Shown here one piece after another: positions 55,991 to 64,000 of a stretch of DNA of 64,000 nt; the stretch's first letter is position 1, and each line of letters opens with the position of its first letter. The translations under genes were made by a program, and so were the position numbers. A model generated the notes under the pieces. The model saw only the letters and a program-made list of their open reading frames with translations. It searched no databases and was not told the DNA's origin. The stretch is from Hymenobacter sp. HSC-4F20. Its GTDB lineage: Bacteria > Bacteroidota > Bacteroidia > Cytophagales > Hymenobacteraceae. The DNA lies in NCBI RefSeq assembly GCF_019599275.1, contig NZ_JAHZTD010000001.1:124001-188000 (forward strand), read 5' to 3'.

Positions 55991-56029
55991 CCCCTCAATT
56001 TACTAGAAGACCTAAACCGACCCGGAAAA

Positions 56030-56200
56030 ATGAGCGTTACCCGTCTGAAGCGGAAGCACCGCAAGAACATTGCCCGCGCTAACAACAAGCAGCGCGTTAT
56101 TAAGCAACTGCTCCTCACCCCCGTTCTGAAGAACGTGGACCTCGACGAGCTGAAAGCCCGCTTCACCAAGAGCGAAGCCACGACCGAAGCTGCTGCGTAA
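56030..56200 (+). CDS. Small basic protein, 56 aa, possibly RNA- or ribosome-associated
   Basis: A very basic N-terminus (SVTRLKRKHRKNIARANNKQR) is followed by a helical segment (LKNVDLDELKARF) and an acidic-Ala tail. The ATG at 56030 is preceded by GGAAAA, and an exact TAnnTTTG promoter element lies 40 bases upstream, so it is probably expressed strongly. The composition resembles small ribosomal proteins, and Bacteroidota ribosomes are known to contain an extra small protein (bL38); identity with it is only a guess. A start at 55988 would put the codon inside the promoter. Confidence 0.6.
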   Translation: MSVTRLKRKHRKNIARANNKQRVIKQLLLTPVLKNVDLDELKARFTKSEATTEAAA

Positions 56201-56263
56201 GTAGCCAGATTTCGTGTCTGGTGCACCTACCCCGGTGTCGGTGGGTTTCATCCAGATTCTTCC

Positions 56264-56295
56264 AAAGCGCCTTTTCCTTCGGGAAGAGGCGCTTT
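56264..56295. terminator. Hairpin between convergent genes
   Basis: A 12-bp stem (56264-56275 and 56284-56295) with one imperfect pair lies between the small basic protein and the convergent phosphoesterase gene. Confidence 0.7.
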
Positions 56296-56332
56296 CTGAT
56301 TTCTAAGTCTCGGTGTCTGATAGTCAGCGCTT

Positions 56333-56827
56333 CTATTTTGGCCCTAGCTCAATAGCCTGCAGCTGCTGTACTTTGCCCTGGGCTATTTCGAAGCGTAGCA
56401 ACGTGCGGACTTTATGAAAGCCGTGGCGGCCAGCCGCGCCGGGGTTGAGGTGAAGTAACCCCAGCTTCGGGTCGGGCATTACTTTCAGAATGTGGGAGTG
56501 CCCGCTGATGAAGAGGCCCGGGCGCTCTTGCTGCACCAGTGGCCGAGCAGCAGGGCTGTAATGACCAGGGTAGCCGCCAATATGCGTCATCAGTACATGC
56601 AAGCCTTCTAACTCGAAGTTCTGCACTAGCGGTTGAATACGGCGCACGTCCTGCCCATCAATGTTGCCGTACACGCCGCGCAAGGGGGCCACCGTGGCCA
56701 GGGTTTCGGCTACTTCGGCCGTGCCAAAGTCGCCGGCGTGCCAGATTTCGTCGCACCCCTGCAGGTGGTGCAGAATTCGGTCATCAAGGTAACTGTGCGT
56801 GTCGGAAAGGAGGCCAATTTTCTTCAT
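56333..56827 (-). CDS. YfcE-like metallophosphoesterase
   Basis: A 164-residue phosphodiesterase of the YfcE/MJ0936 family. SDTHSYLDD, HAGDFG, GNIDG, THIGGYPGHY and SGHSHI are the metal-site motifs in order. It is complete and of typical length. The physiological substrate is unknown. It diverges from the Nudix gene at 57037. Confidence 0.9.
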   Translation of the reverse strand: MKKIGLLSDTHSYLDDRILHHLQGCDEIWHAGDFGTAEVAETLATVAPLRGVYGNIDGQDVRRIQPLVQNFELEGLHVLMTHIGGYPGHYSPAARPLVQQERPGLFISGHSHILKVMPDPKLGLLHLNPGAAGRHGFHKVRTLLRFEIAQGKVQQLQAIELGPK

Positions 56828-57036
56828 AGCTGGCGAAGGTAGGAAAGGAGGAAATGATACGTTTCGGCGCTTCCTTTCCGGGCTGTTTCATCACTTCCCC
56901 ACCTCTTCCGTACAACACAACCGCTGACATCCCGTATCTTGGCCGACCCCCGGGCCTTTCGTTTCCGGAGAAATATGCTGTGTTTTGCAGCACCCCGCCT
57001 GAGTCCCCTTTCTGCTCCTCTCCAGATTACCCCGCG

Positions 57037-57741
57037 ATGAACGTTTTCATCAACGATATTCCGCTGATTATTAAGAAGAACAGCGAGAAGATATACAAGC
57101 ACAAGTACGACCTGATTCTGAATCCGGAAGATGAGTTCATCTCCAAGGACCTGATAGGGGATGTGCTGGTGCGCGACGTAACGGACGTGTTCGTGGACCG
57201 GCTGCTGCGTCTGATGGAAGTAAAAAAGCTGAAGAAGCTGACTTCCCTGACGCTGCTGGCGCGCAAGAAAAAGCGGCTTATTCTGCACCTCAAGGATCAG
57301 TTCAAGATTGTGAAGGCTGCTGGCGGGCTTGTGGTAAAGGAAGGAAAGATCCTGATGATTTACCGCCTTGGCAAGTGGGATTTGCCCAAGGGCAAGCTGA
57401 AAAAAGAGGAGGATCCAATGTTGGGTGCCCTGCGCGAAGTAGAGGAGGAGTGCAACATCAAGGTGGAAATTGGGGAGAAGCTGCCCAGTACTTGGCACTC
57501 CTATGCCTATAACGGCAACAAAATCCTGAAAAAGACGAACTGGTACATCATGCGCTGCCTCGACGACTCGCTCATGAAGCCCCAGGCCGAAGAGTACATT
57601 GAAGAGGTGCGCTGGATGACGCCCCGCGAGGCGCTGGCCGTTCTCGACCAATCATACGCCAGCATTACCCTAGTTGTGCGCCACTACCTGAGCGAAACCG
57701 CCGGGCAAGCCCCTGCCGATCAGGAGCCGGCCAAAGGATAA
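57037..57741 (+). CDS. Nudix hydrolase with an extra N-terminal region
   Basis: A 234-residue protein. The Nudix domain (about 90-215) contains GKLKKEEDPMLGALREVEEE, a Nudix box with the G-x5-E-x7-R-E-x-x-E-E spacing. Before it lies a roughly 90-residue lysine-rich region (KKLKKLTSLTLLARKKKR) of unknown function. Such enzymes hydrolyse nucleoside diphosphates linked to another group; substrate unknown. The ATG at 57037 is preferred to a frame opening at 56854, which overlaps likely promoter sequence (TATCTTGG, 56935-56942). Confidence 0.82.
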   Translation: MNVFINDIPLIIKKNSEKIYKHKYDLILNPEDEFISKDLIGDVLVRDVTDVFVDRLLRLMEVKKLKKLTSLTLLARKKKRLILHLKDQFKIVKAAGGLVVKEGKILMIYRLGKWDLPKGKLKKEEDPMLGALREVEEECNIKVEIGEKLPSTWHSYAYNGNKILKKTNWYIMRCLDDSLMKPQAEEYIEEVRWMTPREALAVLDQSYASITLVVRHYLSETAGQAPADQEPAKG

Positions 57742-57761
57742 CCTCTACCAAGTTCTCTGTT

Positions 57762-58247
57762 ATGCGCGCCTTCTGCTACCTGCCTCTGCTGCTGGTGCTG
57801 CTCGCCGGCCTGACTTCCTGCTCCGGTTCCCAAACCGTTTCGGAAACCACTAGCCCTGCCCCAGGCACGGTAGGCGCCGCCCCGGCGGTGGCCATTGACG
57901 TACCCGCCCTGGTAGGCCGCAACATCGACCAAGTGCGCCGGGTGCTGGGTACCCCTCGGGAAGCCCGTGACCAAAAAGTGGGTGCTGAACCCACGGCTGA
58001 GCAGATGAAGGCTACCAAGGGTGAAGACTGGATTAACACCTTTGAGCGTCAGGGTGTTACTCTCGTAGCTACCTTCAATGCCCGCACCCGTAAGGTGCGC
58101 GACTTGGTGCTGGTGGGCACTGATGAAGACGAGATTCTGCAAAACGGCAACCTCAGCCTCACCGCCACCGACTACATTGTGCTACCCGTGGCCAACCCGC
58201 AGAACAACCGTGAGCTGATCGGTATGCGGGTGGTAGCCCGGAAGTGA
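57762..58247 (+). CDS. Hypothetical lipoprotein, 161 aa
   Basis: The signal peptide ends in GLTSC with Cys20. A Thr/Ala/Pro linker precedes a domain with DVPALVGRNIDQVRRVLGTP, which resembles the SmpA/OmlA-type fold that occurs in BAM-associated and other lipoproteins. It lies 20 bases after the Nudix gene, probably in the same transcript. Function unknown. Confidence 0.65.
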   Translation: MRAFCYLPLLLVLLAGLTSCSGSQTVSETTSPAPGTVGAAPAVAIDVPALVGRNIDQVRRVLGTPREARDQKVGAEPTAEQMKATKGEDWINTFERQGVTLVATFNARTRKVRDLVLVGTDEDEILQNGNLSLTATDYIVLPVANPQNNRELIGMRVVARK

Positions 58248-58304
58248 CCCGTGGTGCCGCCTGGCCCCAGCACAAGACTTGGCTGTAAGCAGTTCTGCCC
58301 GATG

Positions 58305-58772
58305 TTACGCGGGCGGGGCCGGGGGTAGTGGAAAAGGTACAAAATCATCAACGTTGCCCCCGAAGCGGTGAATCTCGCGGATGATGGTGCTACTGATGGC
58401 GGCCAGGGCGGGGGAGGTAATGAGGAACACCGTTTCTAGCTCGGGGTTTACGTGGCGGTTTGCTTGAGCAATGGTATTCTCGTATTCAAAATCGGTAGTG
58501 TTGCGCAGGCCGCGCAGTAGAAACCGTGCCCCCACTTCGCGCGCAAAATCAGCGGTCAGGCCCTTGTAGGCCCGTACCGAAACGCGCGGTTCGTCCTGAA
58601 ATATACCTTCGATCAGGACAATCATTTGCTCCACGGGTAGGTAGCGCTGCTTGCTGCTGTTGTTACCAATGGCAATGATTACCTCATCAAACAGCGCCGC
58701 GCCGCGCCGTACTACGTCTAAGTGGCCGTTGGTGAACGGGTCGAAAGAGCCGGGAAATAAAGCTATTCTCAT
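58305..58772 (-). CDS. coaD: Pantetheine-phosphate adenylyltransferase
   Basis: Fourth step of coenzyme A synthesis: joins ATP to 4'-phosphopantetheine. The 155-residue protein has GSFDPFTNGH (the HxGH-type nucleotidyl-transferase motif), LLRGLRNTTDFEYE and ISSTIIREI, the CoaD signature. The C-terminus has a short Pro-rich tail. The ATG at 58772 is the family-typical start (MRIALFPGSF). The DUF3822 gene lies upstream on the same strand. Confidence 0.95.
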   Translation of the reverse strand: MRIALFPGSFDPFTNGHLDVVRRGAALFDEVIIAIGNNSSKQRYLPVEQMIVLIEGIFQDEPRVSVRAYKGLTADFAREVGARFLLRGLRNTTDFEYENTIAQANRHVNPELETVFLITSPALAAISSTIIREIHRFGGNVDDFVPFPLPPAPPA

Positions 58773-58875
58773 AGCAGGCGGTAAGTAGGTAGGAGGCAAA
58801 GGATAAAAACACGCGTCGCACACCAGCTACGCTACCCCGGGAGTATGCAGGAAGCGAAGAGGCCTGCCTGTGTGC

Positions 58876-59751
58876 TTAGCACAGGTGCAGGGCGTACAGC
58901 TCGAAGTAACGGTACTCAAATACATCGTTAAGGCGGTAGCTGTAGCCCAGGTCGTAGGGGCGGTTGCCGAAGCGGATGTTGCGGATGTATTTGCGCAGAA
59001 TCGTGAACAGCTCCGAATCGTGGGTTAAATCACCCCACACAGTTACCACATCCTGGTCGGGGTTGAGCTGTAGCTCCTGCATCACCAGAATGGTGTAGTA
59101 AATCAGGTCTTCGGGCGTGCTGAACGGAAAGACGTTGCAAAACTCCGGCTGCTTGTCGCGCATGGCCAGTAGGGTTACTTCCTGGTGGCCCAGGCTCAGG
59201 TAGATGCGCCGGGTACCTGCCTGCTCGTTCTGGTGGGCAATGCCTTCGAGCAGGGGGCTGGTGTGGTGCACGAGCTGGCCCTCGGGATAGGTTGTCTGAA
59301 ACCACTGAACCAGCTCCCGCTCGGCGGCGAAGATGCTGGTGATTTCGGAGCCGGAGTGGGTGTAGTGGCGCACTACTTCGCGTTGCGGGTCGGTAGCGTG
59401 GTGCAGGCGCAGGTAAGCGGCCTCGTCGCCAGCGCGAAACAGGGAAGCGGGTAGCAGCGTGAAGTGGCGGTTCTGCACGGCCAGCCGTACGCGGTTCCAG
59501 CCGGTGCGGCCCACCAGCTCGTGTTCGGCGGCCAGGGCCTGTACCTGAGCCGCCAGCAAGGTGGCTCCCTCCCCGGGGGAGTAGTCTTCCAGGGCCACGA
59601 ACTTGTTGCGTCGCACATCGGCTACGCCCACGCGCACGCCCGCCGGACCTGCCGTCAGATACAGATTATAAGCCGAAGGAGTATCCAGGTCCAGGGTTTC
59701 GTCGTGCAGGCGGTGCAGGGCCGCCGGAAGCGGCGAGACGGAAGTGGACAT
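58876..59751 (-). CDS. DUF3822 family protein
   Basis: A 291-residue protein of the DUF3822 family (Bacteroidota), with an actin-like ATPase type of fold suggested by the family. It is usually found beside coaD, as here. In many Bacteroidota the rRNA methyltransferase gene rsmD lies next to it; that gene is not seen here. The ATG at 59751 (MSTSVSPL) is used because the frame extension to 59856 is unlike the family; TACCTTTA just upstream is one base off a -7 element. Confidence 0.72.
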   Translation of the reverse strand: MSTSVSPLPAALHRLHDETLDLDTPSAYNLYLTAGPAGVRVGVADVRRNKFVALEDYSPGEGATLLAAQVQALAAEHELVGRTGWNRVRLAVQNRHFTLLPASLFRAGDEAAYLRLHHATDPQREVVRHYTHSGSEITSIFAAERELVQWFQTTYPEGQLVHHTSPLLEGIAHQNEQAGTRRIYLSLGHQEVTLLAMRDKQPEFCNVFPFSTPEDLIYYTILVMQELQLNPDQDVVTVWGDLTHDSELFTILRKYIRNIRFGNRPYDLGYSYRLNDVFEYRYFELYALHLC

Positions 59752-59930
59752 AGCAGTAGCGGAGAGGGTAGGCACGGCAACAAACAAAAGCAAAGACCTG
59801 CTAAAGGTACGGAGCCGCCGCCCGACTCCGCAAAAGCCCCGTCGGATTCCAGCCAAAACCCTGGCAGTAGCGGCCGGACGACGGGCCGCCGCGGCTGCAC
59901 GGTTGCAGCCGTTGCTTCGTGCGGCCCAAG

Positions 59931-60440
59931 CTACTGAAATCGTACCTGGGGAATAAACACGTCGTCGGTGCTGATGATATCACGCAGCACGGGGTGTACC
60001 TGAGAGGGCAGCAATTGGCCCAATTGGCGCGGCATCACGAACTCCAGGTGGGTAAGAAGCTGGTCGGCGGCGCTATGCTCGGGGTCGAGGCCCAGGCGGG
60101 GGGTAGCCGCTGGGTCCGTAGGCCGTACTTCGAAGAACAGCTCCAACGCCTGCAGCCCAGGACTACGAAATTCGTGCAGATGCAAAAAGCGGCCAACGCT
60201 GATAGTCAGGCCCGTTTCTTCGGCAAACTCCCGCCGCAAACATTCGTGCAGGGTTTCCCCAAATTGCCAGCCTCCGCCCGGCGGCGACCAGAACGGCAGA
60301 TGATTAGGGAGCAACCCGCGGTGCGCGGTGAGCAGCAAAGCGCCCTCGTGCACCAGCAAGCCGCACACGCGCACGCGGGCTACCCCGGCGTAAGATTCCA
60401 GCAATGCGGCGGAAGGAACAGCAGCAGTAAAGTCAGTCAT
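59931..60440 (-). CDS. Nudix hydrolase
   Basis: A 169-residue Nudix enzyme: GGGWQFGETLHECLRREF continuing to AEETGL is a complete Nudix box. Strands before it (VRVCGLLVHEGALLLTAHRG) are typical. The substrate is unknown. It is separate from and only distantly related to the Nudix protein at 57037. Confidence 0.9.
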   Translation of the reverse strand: MTDFTAAVPSAALLESYAGVARVRVCGLLVHEGALLLTAHRGLLPNHLPFWSPPGGGWQFGETLHECLRREFAEETGLTISVGRFLHLHEFRSPGLQALELFFEVRPTDPAATPRLGLDPEHSAADQLLTHLEFVMPRQLGQLLPSQVHPVLRDIISTDDVFIPQVRFQ

Positions 60441-60557
60441 AGGAAAAGCTCAGCCTCTGGCCTTGCAAGCGCCAAAACGCAAGCTTACGAAGAAACCAGG
60501 AGTGGTGGCTGACTAACTGCTGCCAAAACTCTTTTAGTATGAGCACACGCAGAAGAG

Positions 60558-61160
60558 TTAAGCCGGCCGGGGCGGCACCAGCCCCTGCCGGGCGGTACGC
60601 CGTTGCCGCCACCGCCGCAGCCGCGCCAGCACCCACACCACGCTACCTAGTGCCACTACTGCCATCAGCAGCGGCAGCAGCAACCCCAGCACGGTGCCCA
60701 CAATAGCCAGCAGGTTTTCGAGGGTAGCCAGCACGGGGTTACCTAGGCCGGCAGTAGTAACCGTAGAGCCGGCTCGTAGCAGTGAGGTGCCCGTTTGAAT
60801 GATGCCCGCCGTGCCTCCGCCCGCCAGTATTCCCAGCCCCCACCGCAGCATAGGCGGCAGGTCGGGCAGGGTAGAAGTCATCAGAATGGTGCCCGCAATG
60901 AAAGCTGCCGGACCCGTAATGGTGTCCAACAAATTATCCACGACAGGGATGTAGTAGCCCAGAATTTCGGCTACTGTGGCCGTGCCCAGAACCGCAACCG
61001 CCGGCCAGGTGCCCAACCAGGCAAAGCCCGCGGCCGGAACCAGGTAGCCCGTTCGGTAAGCCAGGGAAGCGGCTAGTAAGGGCACAAATACGCGAAAACC
61101 ACTGCATGCAGCCAGTGCCAGGCCCAACGCCCCGGCCAGGAGGTAGTCCAGATGTTCCAT
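60558..61160 (-). CDS. DUF4126 membrane protein
   Basis: A 200-residue membrane protein with about five hydrophobic segments and a C-terminal basic tail. SGFRVFVPLLAASLAYRTGY and EILGYYIPVVDNLLDTITGP match the DUF4126 family; function unknown. The ATG at 61160 is the family-like start, 88 bases from the divergent thioesterase gene. Confidence 0.8.
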   Translation of the reverse strand: MEHLDYLLAGALGLALAACSGFRVFVPLLAASLAYRTGYLVPAAGFAWLGTWPAVAVLGTATVAEILGYYIPVVDNLLDTITGPAAFIAGTILMTSTLPDLPPMLRWGLGILAGGGTAGIIQTGTSLLRAGSTVTTAGLGNPVLATLENLLAIVGTVLGLLLPLLMAVVALGSVVWVLARLRRWRQRRTARQGLVPPRPA

Positions 61161-61248
61161 GATGCGCAAGCGGAAAAGAGGGTAGGCGTGCTGCCGCCAA
61201 GCCCAGCGGCCGGGAAACTTCCAAAAGATACACAACCTTTGCGGCTCT

Positions 61249-61674
61249 ATGACTACTGAATCACTCGAAACCCGCATCCGCCGCAAGCTCACCCGTCAGC
61301 ACTTCATGCACCATATTGGCGCCGACCTTACCCGCATTGAGGAAGGTAGGGTAGAAGCCGAGCTGCCCCTTCAGCAGCACCACCAGCAGCATAGCGGCTT
61401 TGCCCACGGCGGGCTGGTAGCTACCATGGCTGACTTAGCTGCTGGCTTTGCCGCCGTAACTCTGGTGCCCGATGGTACGGGCGTAGTAACGGTAGAGTTG
61501 AAAACCAGCTACTTACACCCTGGCGTAGGCCAAAAGCTGCGGGCAGTGGGCTGGGTGCTAAAAGCCGGGCGCCGCCTCCACTTCTGCGAGGCCGAGGTAT
61601 GGTGCGATGAGAAGCTGATTGCCAAAGCCACTGCTACCATGGCTGTAGTAGAGCCCCCGGTTAGGCAGGGCTAA
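61249..61674 (+). CDS. PaaI-type hotdog thioesterase
   Basis: A 141-residue hotdog-fold thioesterase. HSGFAHGGLVATMADLAAG is the PaaI/YdiI signature, with the catalytic residues in the loop and helix. It probably hydrolyses an acyl- or aryl-CoA. AACCTTTG at 61233-61240 is one base off a -7 element. Confidence 0.88.
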   Translation: MTTESLETRIRRKLTRQHFMHHIGADLTRIEEGRVEAELPLQQHHQQHSGFAHGGLVATMADLAAGFAAVTLVPDGTGVVTVELKTSYLHPGVGQKLRAVGWVLKAGRRLHFCEAEVWCDEKLIAKATATMAVVEPPVRQG

Positions 61675-61803
61675 TACCTCAGCAATAGCAGAGGGTACTG
61701 ATTACGCCTTGCCGGATAGGTATTGCGAGCGGGTTCTGCCGTTTTCTTCCCAACTTGGCAGGAAGTCCGGGTTTTCTTTCCGGGCCATAGTGCCGCTTGT
61801 TAT

Positions 61804-64000
61804 ATGAAATGGATTATTGCGCTGTGCTTCGTACTGCTAGGTAGCCCGTTGGTAGCGCAACACCGGTATTGGGTGGCCAACTACGATTCCTTAGCGCAGG
61901 TATTACGCCGTCAGACTACCGATACCGCGCGGGTGCGCACCATCCGCCACATGCTGGATGTGGGGGAGCTAACGGAGCCGCGGCGCCGGCAGCAGGCGCT
62001 GCCCTTGCTTAACGAGTTACTTACCCTCAACGCCCGAACCCAGCAGTTCGACGAAGCACCGTACCAGGAACTGCGGGCAGGCTTGGCCTTGTGGGTACAG
62101 GCAAAAAACCACTCCCAGGCACTAGCGGCGCTGCACCAGGCCATCGACCTGTTTGATGCGGCGCAGCACCCCGTTCCCCAATTGCTTGTCGATCTGGCCC
62201 CGCTGTACAATGAGCTGCGCGGATCGGACCTGCGCATGGCCTACTTTCAGCGCAAGCTGCTGCAGTACCGGGTGCATGGGGTGATGGAGAATGAGGCAGC
62301 GTGCCACTTGGTGCTGGGCGGCTCTTACCGGCACCGGGGAGACTACAACCAGGCCATTAGCCATTATCTGCACGCGGCCGATTTATTTAAAAAATTCAAC
62401 CGCATTTACTACAGCAAGGAGCTGATGGTAGCCGGTACTACCTACGCTGATTGGGGAAACCCCAACAAGGGCCTGGAGTATTTGCAGCAGGCAGTTACGC
62501 TAAATGAGCGGTACAAAATGGGCGGCTTACAGCCCATGTTTGCCCAGCAGGCCCTCTCAAAACTATACCTGCAACAAGGGCGGCTACCGGAAGCGTTGCA
62601 ACATGCCGAAGCTACTCTGCAGACAGCGCGCCAGGACTCCGTAGATCGGGAGCAGTTTACGGCTTATGCGCTGGTATTAAAAAGCCTGGTGTTATTGGAG
62701 ATGCAGCGAACAGAGGCTGTGCTGCCGCTGCTCACGCGGGCGCAGCAGTTGGCCGACTCGCTGCACATGCCCATTAGCGCCCGCCCGGGCGAGTTTGCCC
62801 TGGATGTCGCCTGGGCCCAGTACTACACCGCTCGCCACGAGTACGACCAGGCCAACGCATATTGGCAGAAAGCCTACCAACAGGCTACGGCCATCAACTT
62901 CCAGCTCCTGCGCCCGAAGTATCTGCAACAAATAATTCGCTTTCAGGATAAGCGGAACGATGCAGAGTCGATGCGCCGCTATACCCGGGCGTATTTCAAC
63001 CTGCTAGATACCCTGAACCGGGCCCAGGGAAGCAGCCTGCTTGCCCAGTACGAAGGAGAACGGCTTGCGCAGGCCCAAAACGAGCAGATTGCCCGGCTCC
63101 GGCAGGAGAAGGTAGTGCAAGACTTACGGCTGCGCCAGCGGAGTAAGCTGCTGGGGGTGGCCGGGGCAGCCATTGTGCTGGTTTCCTGCCTTGGTGGCGT
63201 CGTGTTTCGGCAGCTGCAAATCAATAAGCACACCTTGGCGCAACTCCGCGCGACGCAGAACCAGTTGGTGCAGTCGGAAAAGTGGGCCTTTGTGGGCGAA
63301 GTATCCGCCGGCATAGCCCATGAGCTGCAGAACCCGCTCAACTTCATGAAGAAATTCGCCGAAGTCAGCACCGCCCTGGTTGACAACATGCACGACCCTA
63401 AGAAGCAGGCGGGGCTTGAGCAGGAAATTCTAGTGGGCTTGCGCCAGAACCTGCAGGAAATCAGTCAGCACGGTATCCGGGCCTCCGCTATCATCAAGGA
63501 TATGCTGGAGCACTCCCGCTCCGGTACCGGGGAGCGGGCCCCTACTGATCTGAATGCCCTGGTTCTGGAGTACCTGCAACTGGCCCGCCAAAGTCAGGAG
63601 TTAGGAGAGCAAGCCCAGCAAACGGGAGTCGTAACGGCGTTGGCCCCGGAGTTACCCACCGTATCGGTAGTGCCCTCCGACCTGGGCCGGGTGCTGCTGA
63701 ACCTGTTTACCAATGCCTTCTACGCCGTGGCCCAGCGCAAGCACACCGCCGACGACACCTACGTGCCCCAGGTACAGGTGCGTACGCAGCTGGTAACGGG
63801 CACCGTGGAAGTGCGGGTGCAGGATAACGGCATCGGCATGACGCCCGAAGTGCGGGAAAAAGCCTTTGAACCCTTCTTCACCACCAAGCCCACCGGCGAA
63901 GGCACCGGCCTGGGCCTCTCCCTCAGCTACGACATCGTCAGAAGCCACGGCGGCACCATCCGGGTGGAATCTGAAGCGGGCCAGGGCGCTGAGTTCATCA
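61804..64000 (+). CDS. TPR sensor histidine kinase, cut by the window end
   Basis: At least 732 codons are present and the reading frame stays open at the window end. The signal peptide ([12 protein letters not shown], cut near VAQ) is followed by a long TPR-like helical region (about 30-430; [14 protein letters not shown] and others), then a transmembrane helix (about 449-468), a coiled coil and the kinase core. GIAHELQNP holds the phosphorylated His506; [16 protein letters not shown] and GTGLGLS are the N, G1 and G2 boxes. TPR sensors of this form detect signals in the periplasm. The response regulator is probably beyond the window. Confidence 0.88.
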   Translation, partial: MKWIIALCFVLLGSPLVAQHRYWVANYDSLAQVLRRQTTDTARVRTIRHMLDVGELTEPRRRQQALPLLNELLTLNARTQQFDEAPYQELRAGLALWVQAKNHSQALAALHQAIDLFDAAQHPVPQLLVDLAPLYNELRGSDLRMAYFQRKLLQYRVHGVMENEAACHLVLGGSYRHRGDYNQAISHYLHAADLFKKFNRIYYSKELMVAGTTYADWGNPNKGLEYLQQAVTLNERYKMGGLQPMFAQQALSKLYLQQGRLPEALQHAEATLQTARQDSVDREQFTAYALVLKSLVLLEMQRTEAVLPLLTRAQQLADSLHMPISARPGEFALDVAWAQYYTARHEYDQANAYWQKAYQQATAINFQLLRPKYLQQIIRFQDKRNDAESMRRYTRAYFNLLDTLNRAQGSSLLAQYEGERLAQAQNEQIARLRQEKVVQDLRLRQRSKLLGVAGAAIVLVSCLGGVVFRQLQINKHTLAQLRATQNQLVQSEKWAFVGEVSAGIAHELQNPLNFMKKFAEVSTALVDNMHDPKKQAGLEQEILVGLRQNLQEISQHGIRASAIIKDMLEHSRSGTGERAPTDLNALVLEYLQLARQSQELGEQAQQTGVVTALAPELPTVSVVPSDLGRVLLNLFTNAFYAVAQRKHTADDTYVPQVQVRTQLVTGTVEVRVQDNGIGMTPEVREKAFEPFFTTKPTGEGTGLGLSLSYDIVRSHGGTIRVESEAGQGAEFI

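Overview
The window looks like chromosomal DNA from a GC-rich member of the Bacteroidota, most probably Hymenobacter or a close relative in the Cytophagales. The evidence is: type IX secretion (T9SS) C-terminal sorting domains with a Y-P-N-P core on four secreted proteins; a DUF5103-type T9SS Plug protein; two TonB-dependent receptors, one followed by a DUF4249 lipoprotein; a PUR/DUF3276 protein; genes of the DUF3667, DUF3822 and DUF4126 type; scarce Shine-Dalgarno sequences; and several Bacteroidota-type -7 elements of the form TAnnTTTG. I see no tRNA, rRNA, CRISPR array, insertion sequence or prophage.

Layout. 1-5.7 kb: an Ada-like repair protein, a TonB-dependent receptor, HslV and a deoxyhypusine-synthase-like protein. 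5.7-8.7 kb: a DUF3667 membrane protein, a 62-bp perfect palindrome, a small conserved protein and a cell-wall amidase. 8.8-13.2 kb: three short-chain dehydrogenases with two AraC-type regulators between them. 13.2-20.4 kb: a membrane protein, a 2H phosphoesterase, a large AsmA/DUF748-like protein, a beta-propeller lipoprotein, a small STAS-like protein and a Tat-lipoprotein amidase. 20.8-27.5 kb: three secreted multidomain T9SS cargo proteins in one direction (metalloprotease, GH128-like beta-1,3-glucanase, GH18 chitinase), which together could attack fungal cell walls. 27.5-35.7 kb: a minus-strand outer-membrane operon (small secreted protein, STN-type TonB-dependent receptor, DUF4249 lipoprotein, MG2/plug protein, then two small genes).

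35.9-45.1 kb: an ABC-F ATPase, then a minus-strand operon with overlapping or near-overlapping reading frames (PhoX-like T9SS cargo, 10-repeat LRR protein, imelysin-like/di-heme peroxidase fusion), then the T9SS Plug protein and an orphan curlin-repeat protein. 45.2-56.3 kb: housekeeping and stress genes (two CPA1 antiporters, M48 protease, PhnA-like protein, YchF, PUR protein, DUF58, AlkA-type glycosylase, two-metal phosphatase, threonine aldolase, a 56-aa basic protein). 56.3-64.0 kb: YfcE-like phosphoesterase, two Nudix proteins, a lipoprotein, CoaD with DUF3822, DUF4126, a PaaI-type thioesterase, and a TPR sensor histidine kinase cut by the window edge.

The common theme is the cell surface: T9SS cargo plus a T9SS component, TonB-dependent uptake, wall-degrading enzymes and a candidate amyloid. 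Many gene ends carry long perfect inverted repeats, longer than ordinary terminators need to be. Domain and family names come from reading the protein sequences by eye and were not confirmed by database search.
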